64,000 bases of DNA from Epiperipatus broadwayi (taxonomy: Eukaryota > Onychophora > Udeonychophora > Euonychophora > Peripatidae). The notes below the pieces were generated by a model that saw nothing but the letters and a program-made list of their open reading frames with translations, did no database searches and was not told the origin of the DNA. The stretch is taken from the NCBI GenBank assembly GCA_028023455.1, contig JAQFVV010006274.1, forward strand, positions 3,288,001 to 3,352,000. The letters are read 5' to 3'. Position numbers and translations under genes: made by a program. Numbering within the stretch: the stretch's first letter is position 1; every line of letters starts with the position of its first letter. Of the stretch, positions 24,501 through 38,486 are shown piece after piece.

Positions 24501-26730
24501 GGGGAATGGAGATCATCATCACTTTTCAGAGAAATGGCAAACCTGGGTTCACCTAGCCAGACATGTCAGATTGGAAACTGGCATGGATTCTGGTAAGCAA
24601 CACTTCTAAAAATTATAGAATAACCTTTACAGCAAGAAATATGGCCTATTTATATCATTCAATGATTAGAACATCTTGCTGTCAACAAAACTATTTGCTT
24701 CTTGAGAATCAATTAGCACTCTCTGGAATTTTATAACTTGATTCATTTAAACCTCCCTGTTAATTTTTAACAGGATGTTTTTAACTAAACTTGACCATTT
24801 TAAATCTCTAATGATTTTGCAATAGTTTCAGTTCATTAAATTTTGTTTACAAAATTTATATATTTTGGGGAAAATGTTATCACTTAGTGACAATGTAAAT
24901 TACCTCAGCCAGCTATGTTAAAACAGGGATGCCTAGAATGGCTTTTGTTTACAACTTATTTAATGACAAAATTAAATCATTAGAGTGTTTAAACAATATT
25001 GCTCTCTATATATATCATAGTCATATGTAGACCATGCATATATACACACGATTTGAAATATAAAAATAATAAATCGACTCTTTTTAACAAAATAAAATCT
25101 ATAATACGAAATCTATTATTTTAATATAAAATATACATGCTGTAATATATATATATACCAATAATATTACAGTAGTTTTCCTGCATATCTATGTGATGAT
25201 GCCTATATAATCATGTTGACACTTATATACATGTACTCAGAGAGGTTTTAAATCCAGCACAGATGAAGCTATGGAAAAAAATAGATGAAACAGTTATGAG
25301 AGAAGGAATATACTGTTTTAATATATATATACACGCATGCACTTAAGTTTTCGTAACTTCTTATAAATGAAATTTTATAAAATGGAAGTTCACAAAATCT
25401 GGCATTTTTGCAAAGTGCAAACTTGTAAAAAAAAACACAAAGTGCAAACTTGTAAAAAAAACAACAGAAAAATGTCTTAAAAATATATATATATTTTATC
25501 AACTTGAGAATAAAGATATACTATACAGTTCAGTACTTACTATTAGGTATAATAAGACAGAATTACCTTTCAAAGTTGAAATTACATAAATTAGACAGAA
25601 CAATATTATTATCATTTAAATATGACTATGATTACTTTGGTACTTCACTAGAAATCCTTCGCCTTGCCTGTCAATATTAGAAAAGAGCTTGATGATGATT
25701 AGACAACAGCTCAGTGAAAATATTCCTGCTCCTTGATGCTAACTTCAAGGTTTACAGAAATATTATAAATTTCATTAAAATAAATGGTAGTGAGAACAAT
25801 AATGCAATATAAGTTTTAATTTAATCTATAGAAATTTCTGATTATAAAAGACATGGAAATTAAAGCAAATTGTTAAAGTTGATAAGTTAGATTTGTATTA
25901 AAAATGAATGCAGTTATCCTTACTTTAATCTTGCAAAAACCACAATTTATTACTAATTGGTAGTAATTTATAAAGCAATAAAAAGGTGGAAGCCTTTATT
26001 AGATTATAGTAAAAATTTAGGGGCACTGAAAAAGATGCCCCATTCCTTTTTTTATTTCAAAATTTCTGAACTACTAACCAAATTCTTATTTCTGTTTTGT
26101 AGATTATTATTTTTTTTTTGGAAGTAGATAAAGTGTTTTTAAAATTGTAAATGTAAAAGCATTGTATCTTTAGACCATGCTACTAACTCATCTTCTTGAC
26201 TTTTGGTAGGCTCTGTAGTAACAGAGTCATCTTCCATTACATATCTTCTGCTATCTTATAGTCATGGTGAAAGAGTGATTATTGTTTGGAAATCCCATTA
26301 TAACTATATTACTTATAACAAAATTAATAAATGAAATAATAGTAGAGGATAAAGTTTGAAAAAAGATATTTGGGATTTTTCTACATTATTGGCCAAACAG
26401 AATAGGTGATAGAGACATTTATAACCAGAAAAATGTAATCATTTGAAGATATAAATCTCTTTCAAAAAAAAAACAAAGTCAATGAAAGTGATGTCCAAAA
26501 TTTGCAAAATATTTTAAAAAAAGATGGAACTGTTAAAAATGGTTAGTTAATCAGATAGCCAATAAAAAAAAAAGAAGTAGAAAATAAAGGAAGTGCAGAT
26601 CAAAATTTCTTTATTTTATCACTTAGCCTTAAAAAATAATTTGTTTACTGAGCATGTACATGCTAATTTTTTTTAAAAAATAAATCAACTATAATCAAAG
26701 TTATATCTTTTTGAATATTAACATTTTTAT
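21596..26730. other. AT-rich DNA, no firm feature
   Basis: Contains a perfect tandem pair of AAAGTGCAAACTTGTAAAAA (about 25416-25463), a (TA)n stretch near 25143, and two stretches that end in good splice-donor look-alikes (CAAAAC|GTAAGC at about 23491, TTCTG|GTAAGC at about 24593) but have no recognisable protein homology. Confidence 0.4.
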
Positions 26731-26736
26731 GATGTC

Positions 26737-27235
26737 ACCATTACACTTTCAACTATTATCAATCCACTGCAAGATAAAAGTCTTTCCAAACTTAATCTAC
26801 TCTGATCTCTTGCCTCTCTTCTCCATATCATCCCCACACACTTTTTTATTTTATCCATCCATCTGATTTGTGGTCTCTTTCTAGGTATTTTACAATTTCT
26901 TTGAATCCAATTTAATATATCAACTATCCATAGAAATATGTCCAACCAACTTCACCTCATTCTCTTAATTTGTTCTCCTACCCATGTATTTCATTTTTGA
27001 TCTTTTCTTGTTTATTCTTAGCATGCATCTTTTCATACTTTTTTGAGTGGTCTGAAGTTTCTGTATTGCTCTTCTGATAAGTATCCAAGTCTCAGATCCA
27101 TAAGTAAGAACTGGTGAAACACATTTACTAAAAATTTTCCTTTTGACATGCTCCCTTCTAATATTAAAATATTTCTACCAAAAGTACTCCAACCAAGTTT
27201 AATTCTATGATTAATTATATCAATTATGTTTCCAT
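26737..27235 (-). pseudogene. RTE-like LINE 3' fragment
   Basis: On the minus strand, about 26945-26737 reads LNWIQRNCK, RWMDKIKKC and MIWRREARDQ, the same C-terminal blocks as in the copy at 47369-48855. Upstream on that strand (27000-27235) degenerate traces of the preceding region, with a HSKKYEKM-like and an EINHRIKLG-like stretch, can be followed. 5'-truncated and frameshifted; the 3' end matches the other copies (CCACTGCA near 26764). Confidence 0.8.
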
Positions 27236-29699
27236 AATAATGAATGTTATATAATTAAGAGGAGAAAATCAATCCCCCTCATGTTATGGATAAATAGCAT
27301 TCTAAATGTTGAACAAAAGATCAAAGAATGAATCTACCTAATCTTGAAATTTTTTAATGTATATAAGCTTAATTTTGACATTTGTGAAAAATCAGAATAA
27401 AATTAATATCCAGCCATCTGAAATATGGTATTTAATGATTATCAGATTAATAATCAACTATACAAGAATAGAGATAGAACTTCCCTTTTAATAATTTGTT
27501 TTTAATACAATGTTTATATTCATATCATTGTTTAAATGTTATATGTTCATATAAAAATGTTGACATTGTTTTTTCTTTGTATTGAGGTATATTCAAATAT
27601 TAATAATGACTCTGGACTTTTATATCTGTTTTTTTTTTTTTTTTTGCAAATTCATTTATCATTATCTTTCCCTAAAACTAAGCAAATGCAATAAAAACAA
27701 ACCCTCAAATATATTATTCTGTTCTAAAAAATATATAAATAGATGTCTTAATATTTTTTCTAAATATCTTACTGGCATGTAAGTTCTCTTATTTCGAATA
27801 TTATTATTTTGATAGTTGATTGTAGAAAAAGGCAATTAACAAAAAGTTATAACTAATCTTGGATAAAGTTTATATTGTGATTTATTATAGACAAAATTAA
27901 GAGAAAACTTTGTTAAATGTCTTGAGTGTAATTTTATTATATGAAATGTTTTCTAAAAGTTAAGAAAAAAAATTGAAGATTTTGTGATGTGAAATTAGAT
28001 GAAAATTGAAAAGATAAAGTGAAGGGATAAAATTAGTAGTATTGAAGAGGGTATTCTGTTGAGAAAAAAAGATGTAGAAAAGAGAAAAAACTGAATAATC
28101 ATCTGGAAAGAAAATTTAGCTTAAGAAAGAGATGGTTGTTGGTTTGACGTGTGCTTTTGATATATATCTAATGATGGTGATGATTTTCTATACTTAAGAA
28201 ATAAACTTACGCTTTATTCATTGGTAATAATAAAAAAAAGCCAATAGAAATAAGCTGCAAAATTATCTAAATTATTTAGCTCTTTAATTTTCTCTTTTTT
28301 AAAAAAAATAATAATTATAAAAAATGCAATTTTATTGTCATTGAATTATGAATTAGATTAACTATTTGCTTTACTTCATATTATTTTTTTATGGTTTACT
28401 GACTTTAAATAGTTAATGAAGTAGAAATTTATTCTATGTTTTGAAATTATTATCAAATACAGATTATGAGAAGATGAAATAAAGAAATAAGAATAAAATC
28501 TGAAAATGACAAGACAATACACTTTGAACTATTACTGTTTTTATAAATGGAAAGAAAACGCAAATCTGAAAATAATAAGGACCTTGAATCTAAGCGTAAA
28601 TAGAGAAAATCGAATTTTTATCTAACATGTTTCATGCGTTAGATTGTAATTTGGACTACACGCTTTTGTTTTGCAGCGTTTGAATATTGCTTTTCTTTAA
28701 TATCATTTTAATGATTTGAACAAATAAATAGATTTTTTTTTCCACGGTGTTTTATTCATGCGTGTCTTACTAAATGTTTATTAATAAAAAAGTTTTATAT
28801 CTTAAAAATAGCTTAATCTCTGACGCACGCATTTTAAAAAATAAAGTGGCTTTATGCAAAAATTTAATTTTCCATTTTATATATATCTGATATTGTTTAT
28901 TTAGCATTATTAATATCATTAGCACCCTCACAACAAGTGATTATTCTAACTCGGGAAAAAGTAAAAGGTACAGGTTAAATTTCAATTTTGGCAGGACTAT
29001 GCAAAATCAGTTGCTAACATATGGCTACTTATATTATTTTTAACATTATTTTTTGAATGACCATTATCTTTTCTAATTGTAGCTACCCATTCAGTCATAT
29101 TCTCTCAATAAAGCAGATCTTTAGACACCCTTTGAGACAATCTGTACAGTAAAGATATCTCTGTTTTTTCCACAAAAACTATGCTCAACTTTAGCATAAA
29201 TCAACTCTTTAATTATAGCAATATGTGCACAAATGATTTTTTTATAATGTTCTATACTTTTTATTTTTGAATTTTCATGAGCCTCTTTCAAGTATATGTA
29301 TGCAAAGAGAGGGTATATTTGAAAGTTCTTCTGTCAAATATATACTATTTCAAGCATATGAATAAAGTCATAATCCTGAGTTAAGTGCAGTGTTAGAGTA
29401 GTGACACTAAAGATTAAAGTCATTCCAGCACTGTTGATACTCAACCATATTATGAATTATAAACTACAAATCATTAGTTTAATAGAAACTTTAAAAAGAT
29501 CAAATGATCCATATGATGCATTTCTCCTTTTTAACTTTTTAATAACTTGGCTTGACTATTATACCTCTTAAATGCCTTTAAATAAGTTTAAAGTCTATAT
29601 CTAGTTAATAATAATAACAACAATAAAATCTTTAATCTTATAAATAATTCTTATTAGCATTCATATTTGAATACAAGTATGATATATATACTTAAGCTT
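27236..29699. other. AT-rich DNA; local CpG cluster near 28.5-28.9 kb
   Basis: No gene or repeat recognised. 28545-28870 has a cluster of CpGs (AACGC, AAGCGT, TGCGTT, ACACGC, CAGCGT, CACGG, TGCGTG, GACGCACGC) that is unusual for the surroundings. Confidence 0.4.
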
Positions 29700-29990
29700 A
29701 ATGTACTTAGAAGAGATTTGAACATAGACTTTGAATGCCTGAAGAGTTGGAGGATGGCATAGATTGAGACCTGTTCATTAAAGTATGAAGATTTGCTATT
29801 TTAATATAAACCGAACACTGATTATATATATATATATGGAAGATAATAATCCTGACCAACTAATTAATGATTCAGCATGAAATACATATATTGGAGATCA
29901 CTTATCTTTTTCATATGTATGTGATGTTCATTGTATAAGATGGATTGGATAACTAAATGGAGCTTGAAAGTTTGTGTTCAAATTCCCTAT
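29700..29990 (-). repeat. Interspersed repeat A, copy 2 (reverse)
   Basis: Reverse complement of repeat A, with the landmarks GATTCAGCATGAAATACATA (about 29871), GGAGATCACTTATCTTTTTC and, at the end, GTTCAAATTCCC. Lacks a short segment present in the copy at 58478-58830. Confidence 0.75.
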
Positions 29991-31298
29991 AATAACATTC
30001 ATATATTTATTTAAAAAATGACAAATAATTAAGAGTGTATACGAATTTTATTCTTGTAATTGAATGGGCTTATTTATAATCACAATCAAGGGGAGATTTA
30101 ATTAGTTCATTGCTCTCATGATGCAACAATAACAAATATTTGTTTGGAAGTTTTGTGATAATGACATTTTTATTTTTAATATCAAATGTTTTTAGAAAAA
30201 AGTCAAACTTTATACTTTTTCAAATATTCAATTGTTACTAAAAAAAAAAAAAGCAATTACTATATACGTTTTTAATGTTGTTATTCTCTTTTCTTCCAGT
30301 GATGCTGATCTTACTAGATTTTTTAAATAATTCCAATAATAGTTTCATAAAAATGTATCACCTAATCTTAAAGATAATTTATTGCTACAATTTATGTAAG
30401 GAGATTGAGAGACTTCAGCAATTATCCTCTATAGCATTTTATCGAATAATTTGTTTCTAATCATTGATGAATATTATCAGAGACGAGTGTTGTTTTGTTA
30501 CAAACATGATTATTTTCTTGAAAAGTGATAAAAAATTATCTTAAATAAAGATATAGTTTACATATTTCTTTTATAATTTGAATAAAAATTTTCATACAAT
30601 TAATCAATAAGGTTTGTAGTAGCAGGTAGAAATATCTACATATTCAAAAAAATATTTATTTCTCAAGTTCCATAAGAAAAATGAGATAATTATTATCAAC
30701 TATAGAAAATTTGAGAAATTTGAAATGAAAACTTAGTATTAAACAGGAATACAGATATAGTCATGCTTTTCATTTTTAAGATAATGATCTTTAAGTCAAC
30801 TTAAGGACTGATACTTTAAAAAAAAAAATCATTATTGTTTTTTTTATTTCTAGTTATGCAGTTTGCTAGTAGTTTTTTTATATTATTGTTATCAATTCAA
30901 AAAATGATCTACATAATGTTTCTAATACAATATATAAAGAATTTATTTTAGTAACTAATGTTGAAAAACTCTGCTGCTTTAATAGAAAGTACTAACAGAA
31001 AAACTTTTAGCAAGTTTCAGCTTGCTTGGCTAGCAACTACAGACTGCAGATCAATTTAAATATCTTAATAGCATTTTAGGCAGAAGGTAAATTTATATGT
31101 TGAGATGTAGAACAAATTCCAATGTGTTATACTGCTTCATTTAACAACTTAAAACATAGGGTATTTCATTATAGTAATCTATCTCAACTAAATTTGAGGT
31201 ATATAGGTCTGTTATTATATCTAATTTAATTTATAAAAATGAATCCTTCTAAATAAATTTTATCCAAGGAAGTTATAATCTATGTGCAATTGTGTCAA
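29991..31298. other. AT-rich DNA, no feature seen
   Basis: No coding motif or repeat recognised. Confidence 0.5.
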
Positions 31299-31803
31299 AG
31301 CTTTATTATTAGAACTTTCTGTTCATTCATTAAATTTACTTAGTAATCAGACATAATGATAGGAAATAGAAAATAAAAAAAGTTTTATTAATAATGTATA
31401 CTCAATAATGAAAAGGAAAACTAATAATATTTAATTTAGAGCATTTTGGAACAAGCAGCAACTATATATGTCTTCTTTTATTTTGTGATAATACTTGATT
31501 TTGAAAGTGTACTGGCATTGAAAATTTATTATATTTAATGTTTTTGATATTTTTTCAAAAACATTAAATTATCTATAATAAATTTTCAATGCTAGCATAT
31601 TTTCAAAATCAAACATTATACTCAAAATAAACAAAGAAATATCATCTTGTTCCAAAATGCGCTCAATTGAATAATATTAATTTTCCTACTCATTATTGCA
31701 TATGCATTTTTAATCAAAAGTATTTATATTATTTACTATTTCCTATCAATGTTTTATTACTGAGTAAATTTAGTGAATGAACAGAAAATTTAATAATGAT
31801 CAG
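31299..31803. repeat. 500-bp palindrome (foldback MITE-like)
   Basis: Arms of about 250 bases mirror each other around 31555. The outer end ACTTTCTGTTCATTCATTAA (about 31313) matches the reverse complement of the segment ending near 31790; the inner part AACATTAAAT / ATTTAATGTT flanks the centre at 31534-31570. The arms have diverged by substitutions and small indels. No coding capacity and no clear target duplication; family unknown. Confidence 0.8.
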
Positions 31804-31916
31804 TGGAGTGCATTTTAGAACATTACGATTAATCACAGAAGTCGCATTTTTCTTTTTTATATTAAGTATATTATTTTTGCATTTGAAAAGGATATTTGAT
31901 ACAAAAATGCATTTAT

Positions 31917-32025
31917 ACATCAAGTGTTGTTAGCCGAGAGGTCAGCACAACCGCCTTGCAAGGGAGCAGTTGTTGCAGATGGTTGTTGTGGGTTCGCCTT
32001 CTGGCCGATGCTATGACATATGAAA
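31917..32025 (+). mobile_element. tRNA-derived SINE (about 109 bp) with 14-bp target duplication
   Basis: Flanked by perfect AAAAATGCATTTAT copies at 31903-31916 and 32026-32039. The body has a pol III A box TAGCCGAGAGG (31931-31941, fits TRGYNNARNGG) and, 60 bases later, a B-box-like GGTTCGCCTTC (31991-32001, consensus GGTTCGANTCC). The A-B spacing and the extra helix-like segment between them suggest a tRNA with a long variable arm (Ser/Leu type) as ancestor. The 3' end is ATATG plus an A-run, as expected for LINE-mobilised retroposition. It is one of the least AT-rich stretches of the region. Too degenerate to be a functional tRNA gene. Confidence 0.8.
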
Positions 32026-32039
32026 AAAAATGCATTTAT

Positions 32040-33801
32040 GTTACATTCAATGTTGTTGACACTTTCTCATTGTAAGAAGCATTTATACAATTATATACAA
32101 ATTATGATACTTCAATGATGGAAAAGTCGTTTATTTGAGAAAGATAAAAAATTCCATTTTCAAAATAAGATTTAGAATGTTTTTTTACTTTTTTTTTGGT
32201 AGAGATGATATTGAATCTACATTTGCAAAAGCATATATTTTTTTGGATTGAGAATGTTGAAACAGATAGTAAAGTACAGATTTCCTTAAAAAACAAATAT
32301 TTTTTAATACATTGAGCAATGTTTTTGTTTAAAACACAGCTCCATTTTAATTTATAAATATAATAATCTTAGTTTCTTTAAAACTATAAACTATTGATTG
32401 TTTTGAATGTATGGATATGCTGCAGCATATAAATGCTTGAAATATATCAGAAAAAAGTTCATTGCAAAAGTCAAAAGACCTGTATGCCAAATAATCAAAG
32501 TAACATTTGTTAATACTGTGGTATGCACATTGTGATTTGCATAATTTGTACAGTCATTGCATAACGGATTTTAATTTTTTGTCTCACTGATGCTTTTTTC
32601 TCTCTTCTAGTTCAATGAGTCACGAATATGTTGCAGTTTTTAATATAATAAAACTTGATTTTTATTTATTTCAGATAATTTAAAATTTTGATATTTCATG
32701 ATATATTGAAATACTTAAATACTAGAGATAAAACAAATAAAAATCATAAATTGTTATTTAAACTCTGTCTTATTTTGTAAAATCATTGTAAAGGTAAATA
32801 TTTTTAAAATATAAAAAAGCAAAATTGTATTTATTTTTTTTAATAAAAAAAAGAAAAAGTACTCCATAGACTTAGTCCCAGTAATATTCTGATATTTTCA
32901 ACTATAATTGTTATTACAGTATATAAATAGGAGCAGTATTGCTATTTTTACTATTCTAGTGCCATTATTTGCTGACCTGAATAATCAGCAGCCACTAATG
33001 CAATCCTCCTCTCTCTATCCCCAAATCAATTTCTGACTTTTGTCTTTATTATTGAAAATGTAAAATTCAATGCTGGATTCAATGCAGTTATGCATCTGGC
33101 AGATATCTTTATTCTCCTCATCGTTCCAACTAGATAATAGCCTGAAATTCAAAAAATTCTAAGGTTTTGGACCAAATCAAACTACTTATATAGATCTGTC
33201 ATTATATCAGTAACTATATATTCTAGGAATCTCATCTATTCTAATTATAGGCATCTTTTTTTCATTAGGAATATTAATATCAATATATACAAACATATTT
33301 ATTTTTCCAGATCAATACAATATAAACTATCAGTATTTCTCTCTCTATTTTCTTGCAAGCCTGAGCAAATAGTGGTCATTAAATGGCAGTGCAATTCAAT
33401 GTTCTACTTTGACATGAGCTCTGATTTTTACCTTTATCAATGATACTTGTGGACACTAATTAATTATACTTGTAATGGATGGCCTAGAATAAAAAGTCAG
33501 AGGAAATTTATATATATTATAATTATACTTTTTATATTCAATGTTTTGATATTCATCTGATCAGTAGTAATTAACCTGGGATTATTACTCTTTACTTTCC
33601 AAAAAAGGATGGCTAGCTGAGTTAGCTATGAGTTAATTGGATGAAAGAAACATTTTAAGGCTTCTTGTCATTGGAATAAATTTTCTAGGTTAGTGTAATC
33701 TTCTTTCAATTCCCAGGTTACACAGATGAAAGATAAAGAGCATACTCAGTGTTTGTCTGAAAATTTGTGATGATGATGTTTTACTAGTAATTATATGAAG
33801 G
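32040..33801. other. AT-rich DNA, no feature seen
   Basis: No coding motif. The last 45 bases (from about 33757, GTTTGTCTGAAAATTTG and a GATGAT run) resemble sequence just outside the PLE at 54628-54675, so the element that follows may extend slightly further left than its inverted partner. Confidence 0.45.
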
Positions 33802-34817
33802 ACTATTTCATCATCTAACATTAATAATTAAATATCTTTATAAAAATTCAAACTTTATTTAAACTTTTTCAGATACATTTAATTGTTAGTTATAGCACAC
33901 AGATTAATATGTAACACAATGTTTTGTTGTTGTTTTGTTGTTTTTTTTTTTTTGGGGGGGGGATTATTTTCCTTTCATGTTCAAGTGTTGCTGGCATGTC
34001 AATGCCAGTACTAACATGGAAATAGAACCTGACTTTTAGATTCATGAATATTGAATATAAGATAACACTCTAACCAATTAGACTATTTTGTCAAAGACAA
34101 TAATCAGGAGAAATTTCATATATTTATTAATGAGAATCCTCCTGATTTTTTTCTCTTTCCAAAGGGGAAAGGTTGATGGGTGGCTTTCTACCACTATAAA
34201 TTATTACCCTGAGTTGACTTATGCAGTTATGTGCCATTATCATGTGAGAAGTTCCAGATTTTCTTCTTTGTATTATTTTCTTTTTTTCTTTTTTTCCAAT
34301 CAAACATGTGGAAGGATTTATATTGGTAAAAAGTGATTAAAAGAATACAAATTGATGATTAGAAAAGAAAAAAATAGATATATCTAAAATATAAAACCAT
34401 ATATGTACCAATATACAATGGCAAATAACCCAATTACTTCAACCGAGTGTGATGATTCATAATGTTTGGAAGCCACTCATCAATCTTCTTCTTATGGAAA
34501 AGTGAATAAATCAGGAGGACCCTCATAGATAATTATATAAAATTTCTACTGACTGTTACCATTAGTAGAATAACCTAGTTGGTTATAACATCATCTTAAA
34601 TTTAATATTCATGAAACTAAAGTTTTGTGTTTGATTTTCATCCTAATACTGTCATTGGTCAAGCCATCAGTACCTATATAAAAGAGGAGTCATATTGTGT
34701 TATATACTAATCTATGTGCCATTACTAAAAGTTAAATGTATTTGGAAAAAAATTAAATAAAGTTTGAATTTTTTTAAAGTAAATTAATAATTAATATCAG
34801 ATGAAGAAAATAGTCCA
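33802..34817. mobile_element. Coding-free PLE derivative: two inverted terminal repeats back to back
   Basis: Left arm 33802 to about 34300, right arm about 34340 to 34817, ending in the same motif as the larger PLE: GGACTATTT..CATCATCT on the left, and AGATGAAGAAAATAGTCC on the right. Internal order (AGGAGAAATTTCATATA, GAATCCTCCTGATTT, CATCAATC, tRNA-like block, AATAAAGTTTGAA) matches the terminal repeats at 54676-55235 and 56832-57388. All reverse-transcriptase sequence is absent. The hammerhead core is eroded in both arms. Such a structure needs a PLE reverse transcriptase in trans, or arose by internal deletion. Confidence 0.8.
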
Positions 34818-37800
34818 ATTTATAACTATCTAATCTACTTACTATGTCACAAGGTTCTTACACAAAATACATGAATTAATAAATCGATTTAAAAAAGAAA
34901 GAGAAAAAGAAAATTCATAAAAGCAGGTAAAAATGTTTTGACAAAAAAAATTTAGTGCTCTTTTTGTAAAATAAAAGTTAAAAACTAAATAATAATAACT
35001 TAGTTTTTTTTTAAAAAATGAATGTATAATATTGTGATTTTAAAAAACCTAGAAGTAATAAAATAAATAAATAATAATCAGAACAAATTAAAAACAAAAA
35101 TATAAAATCTTTTAAAAATTACTATTAAAAAAAAAGTATAAATTTCTAATGCCTTTGAATTAAAAATGCAGTGTTTGCTATAAATTTAAAATACGAACAA
35201 AATCAAAATTTTAATTTGTAAAAACCTGAAAGATTTTTTAAAGAATGTAATCAAAATCATTATATAATACTGTATGACTTCCGTAAAATATTTACTGAAA
35301 ACAAAATAATAGAATAGAATTAATGACAGAAAAATAATATAAACGAGGAAAAAACAACAACACACAAATAGATATTTATAGAAAGATAAATGAGCCCATT
35401 AATACATTACAATATTCACAAAAATATTCTCTGAAAAGATGAATATAATATTAGGAATGCATCAAAATGAAGGCTTTACAACAAAAGCACAAGCAAGCAT
35501 TTCACATGCCAATCACCCAAATATCAGCATTTTGAAAAATTATTTATTTACTCTTTGCAAAGAGCACTCATAAGCACTATCTTTTATCAAGTTAATATAA
35601 ATTTAACTCTTTATGTACAGAATGTTTTATAATCTCCGAGTCTCTAAGTTTATTTTTGATAATGAATCATAATAACCTGTTTACTTAAAACAGTTGGAAA
35701 CAACAAATCTGCTTCCCAGTAATATAGTTCTTTTAACCATAAAAAAGTTTTAAAAATCATTTTAAAAAAAATATTTTGGAAAGAATCAAGGTAAACTAAA
35801 ATATAAATGTATTAAACTTGCTGATGTAAAATTAGATTATATATTTATAAATATTAAATTAAACATATTATTAAATTGATATTTTATAATATAAAAAAAA
35901 TCACACACCAAACACTATTTAAAGTATTCAACCAACTCCAACACCTTTCAATGGAACCACTTTTCATCTAAATCTTGACTTTTAAATATACCACAAATCA
36001 AATAATGATAAATAGTATATGAATTTTAAATCAGCAAAGATGTTAAACTATTCTAATCAACTTAAGTTAATTTTTTTCTACAACATAGATGTAGATAAAC
36101 CATACATCTATTTTTATGTAAGGTAATTAGTTTTTATAATATATGACAGAGTTATATGGATCTTTCCTATTAAGGGAGTGATTTGTTTATAAATGTATAT
36201 ATTATCAAGACAAACTGCAAGCCTGCAAAACCTTTGTAGATAAATTTATCAATGTTATTAATAATTATTTATTAGTCTAGATAGAAAATGCTTTATTATA
36301 ATTAATCCATATGTAGATTTTAAAATTAGTTAATGGTCAATAATTTCTCTTCTTATAAACTATATATGTTATAATATTAGCTTTTTTTTATGTGAATTAT
36401 ATTAAGTATACATTTGAAAGCTTCTGTTTATCTTTTAAATAAATAAATCAAAAAAGGCAAGTTACCCTCCAAATTACATTTTTGCTGAACTAGTGTCTTT
36501 AGTTATTCCAGGTGATCATATTTATCAAATGTCTACAATCATTCATTATTTATCCATTATATTTTGTTGTGATTTAATCTACAAGTTTGCAAGACATTCA
36601 TATAACAATATGTGCATGCCAAATAATAAATTATAATGAATATATATGATAGAATATGAATATCTAGACCACTAGAAATACATTTTAGAATAAATTGTCT
36701 TTTTTGTGTGTGTCTTTATTCTCTTGTTTGAAATGTGATAGTACTAAACAAAAGTTTTCAAATATTCATAATATTTTATTTGTCTTGAAAGAGACCAATA
36801 AAATAATGTCATATGTATAAATAATTTATATTTAAAAAATATATTGATTTTTAATTAAGATCAGAGTTTGTATTTGGTCGTATAACAATATAACAAACTT
36901 TAATCTATTAAATAATTTAATATTTATTTACTTATCTACAAAAATTATAGTCATTATTAAGATTGTGCAAAAATTGTATGTTTGTACATTAAACCATAGC
37001 AAAATATTATGGATAAATAATGAATGATAATGAAATTATTTGAGAGAGCATGGGATCTAGTAAATAATAAACAATGATAAAATATTTAGTGGACTTGATG
37101 AATTGGGCAAATTGAAGATGGTAATTTAGCAGAAATAAATCTTAAGAAACCATGTGGTTTTTTTACTCATTTGTTTACTTAAAAGTGTTATATATATATA
37201 TATATATTGTAACTGTATATCTAGCCCTGTGGGTTAAACATATATTTTAAAGTATTAAAAATTATTTTTTAGAATATAATAAATGAATTTTCTTATTAGT
37301 ATTATTACAATAAAACTCTTAGTTAAATGTTTCAATAGTATGGATTAAAGTAATCTAGTTAATCTAATTAGCTCATAGTTATTTTTAAAAAAAGAACTTA
37401 GATTGTTTAATATTTTCTTAAAAGAATAAAATTTATAATTTGAATCTTAAGAAGAGTTTACTTAGAATTTGTCAAGTTTGGAGTAAATGTAATAAAGTTA
37501 TTTTATGCTGTATAAAAATAGTTATTTAGCTCCTAAACTTTTTAGTTCTTAATTTTTTTAATAAATCGTTTGAAAGTAATAGTTTATTAAATGTTAGTTT
37601 AGGTAAGAGTGTTAAAATTAAATTTTTTAAGATAACAGATTGAAATGAATATCAGTTTCAATAGGTTTTAAATGTTTGTCAATAACTAATTTTTCATTGT
37701 TTTAAAATAATGGCTATATTTAATGTACATGTGTGTGTCTGAGTGTTTAGAGTATGCATGTGAAATATCAAAATTAAAAAGATTTACTAAAAGTAAAAGT

Positions 37801-38374
37801 ATTTTTAAAACCAAGTACTTCAAATTAATTTCCAACGTTAAAAGGTTTTGATTAGAACAAGTAAAAGAGTTGAAAATAATGAAAATAGTGTATTTGAATA
37901 AAAGAATGTTTAACTTGAAAATAAATGAATAATTTTATCTGAGTTAAATAAATAATTTATTTAATAATTTTTATCAGAATTAATAAAATGAATTACATGG
38001 TAATTATCAGCTTAAACCGTCACATGGTTGAATTGTCTGGATTGATATAGTTCAAAGTCAGATCAATTAAAAAGTTAAAAATATACTAGTAATTTATATA
38101 TTATGACAAAATACTGGAATGAGATTGCTTTGGATACAGGAAATGCAGTGGAAAATCTTGATGTATGTGGTTGTATAAAAAAACACACTATTATGAAAAA
38201 AATCTTAATCTAATCTTATTAAATTAGTTTTTAATTTCATTTTAGTTTTGACTTAAATCGACTGGTTATATTTAACTATTATTATTTTTTTATAAAGCTA
38301 ATTTCAAAAAGGTTATGTTTAATTCATTATCATTCCCATGTCTCAATAAGAGATGAGTTATCCACTACAGTATT
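34818..38374. other. AT-rich DNA, no feature seen
   Basis: Among the plainest stretches of the window: long A/T runs, no coding motif, no family recognised on either strand. Confidence 0.5.
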
Positions 38375-38486
38375 ATTCCTAAAGTATATGTTTCAGCTGG
38401 CTTGTAAAACAATAGATCTTATAAAGATCTATTCCTAAAATATATGTTTCAGCTGGCTTGTGAAACAGTAGATTTTATAAAGATGT
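38375..38486. repeat. Tandem duplication, two 56-base units
   Basis: ATTCCTAAAGTATATGTTTC starts unit 1 (38375) and its variant ATTCCTAAAATATATGTTTC starts unit 2 (38431). The units share the core CAGCTGGCTTGT and differ at about six positions. Confidence 0.85.

Noticed and set aside
24373-24596. Possible exon between a CAG acceptor-like site and a GTAAGC donor-like site
   Set aside because: The frame has a stop near its start and no homology was recognised; chance splice-like words are common.
31917-32025. Functional tRNA gene
   Set aside because: The B box is degenerate, acceptor stem ends do not pair well and the unit is flanked by target duplications, so it is a SINE.
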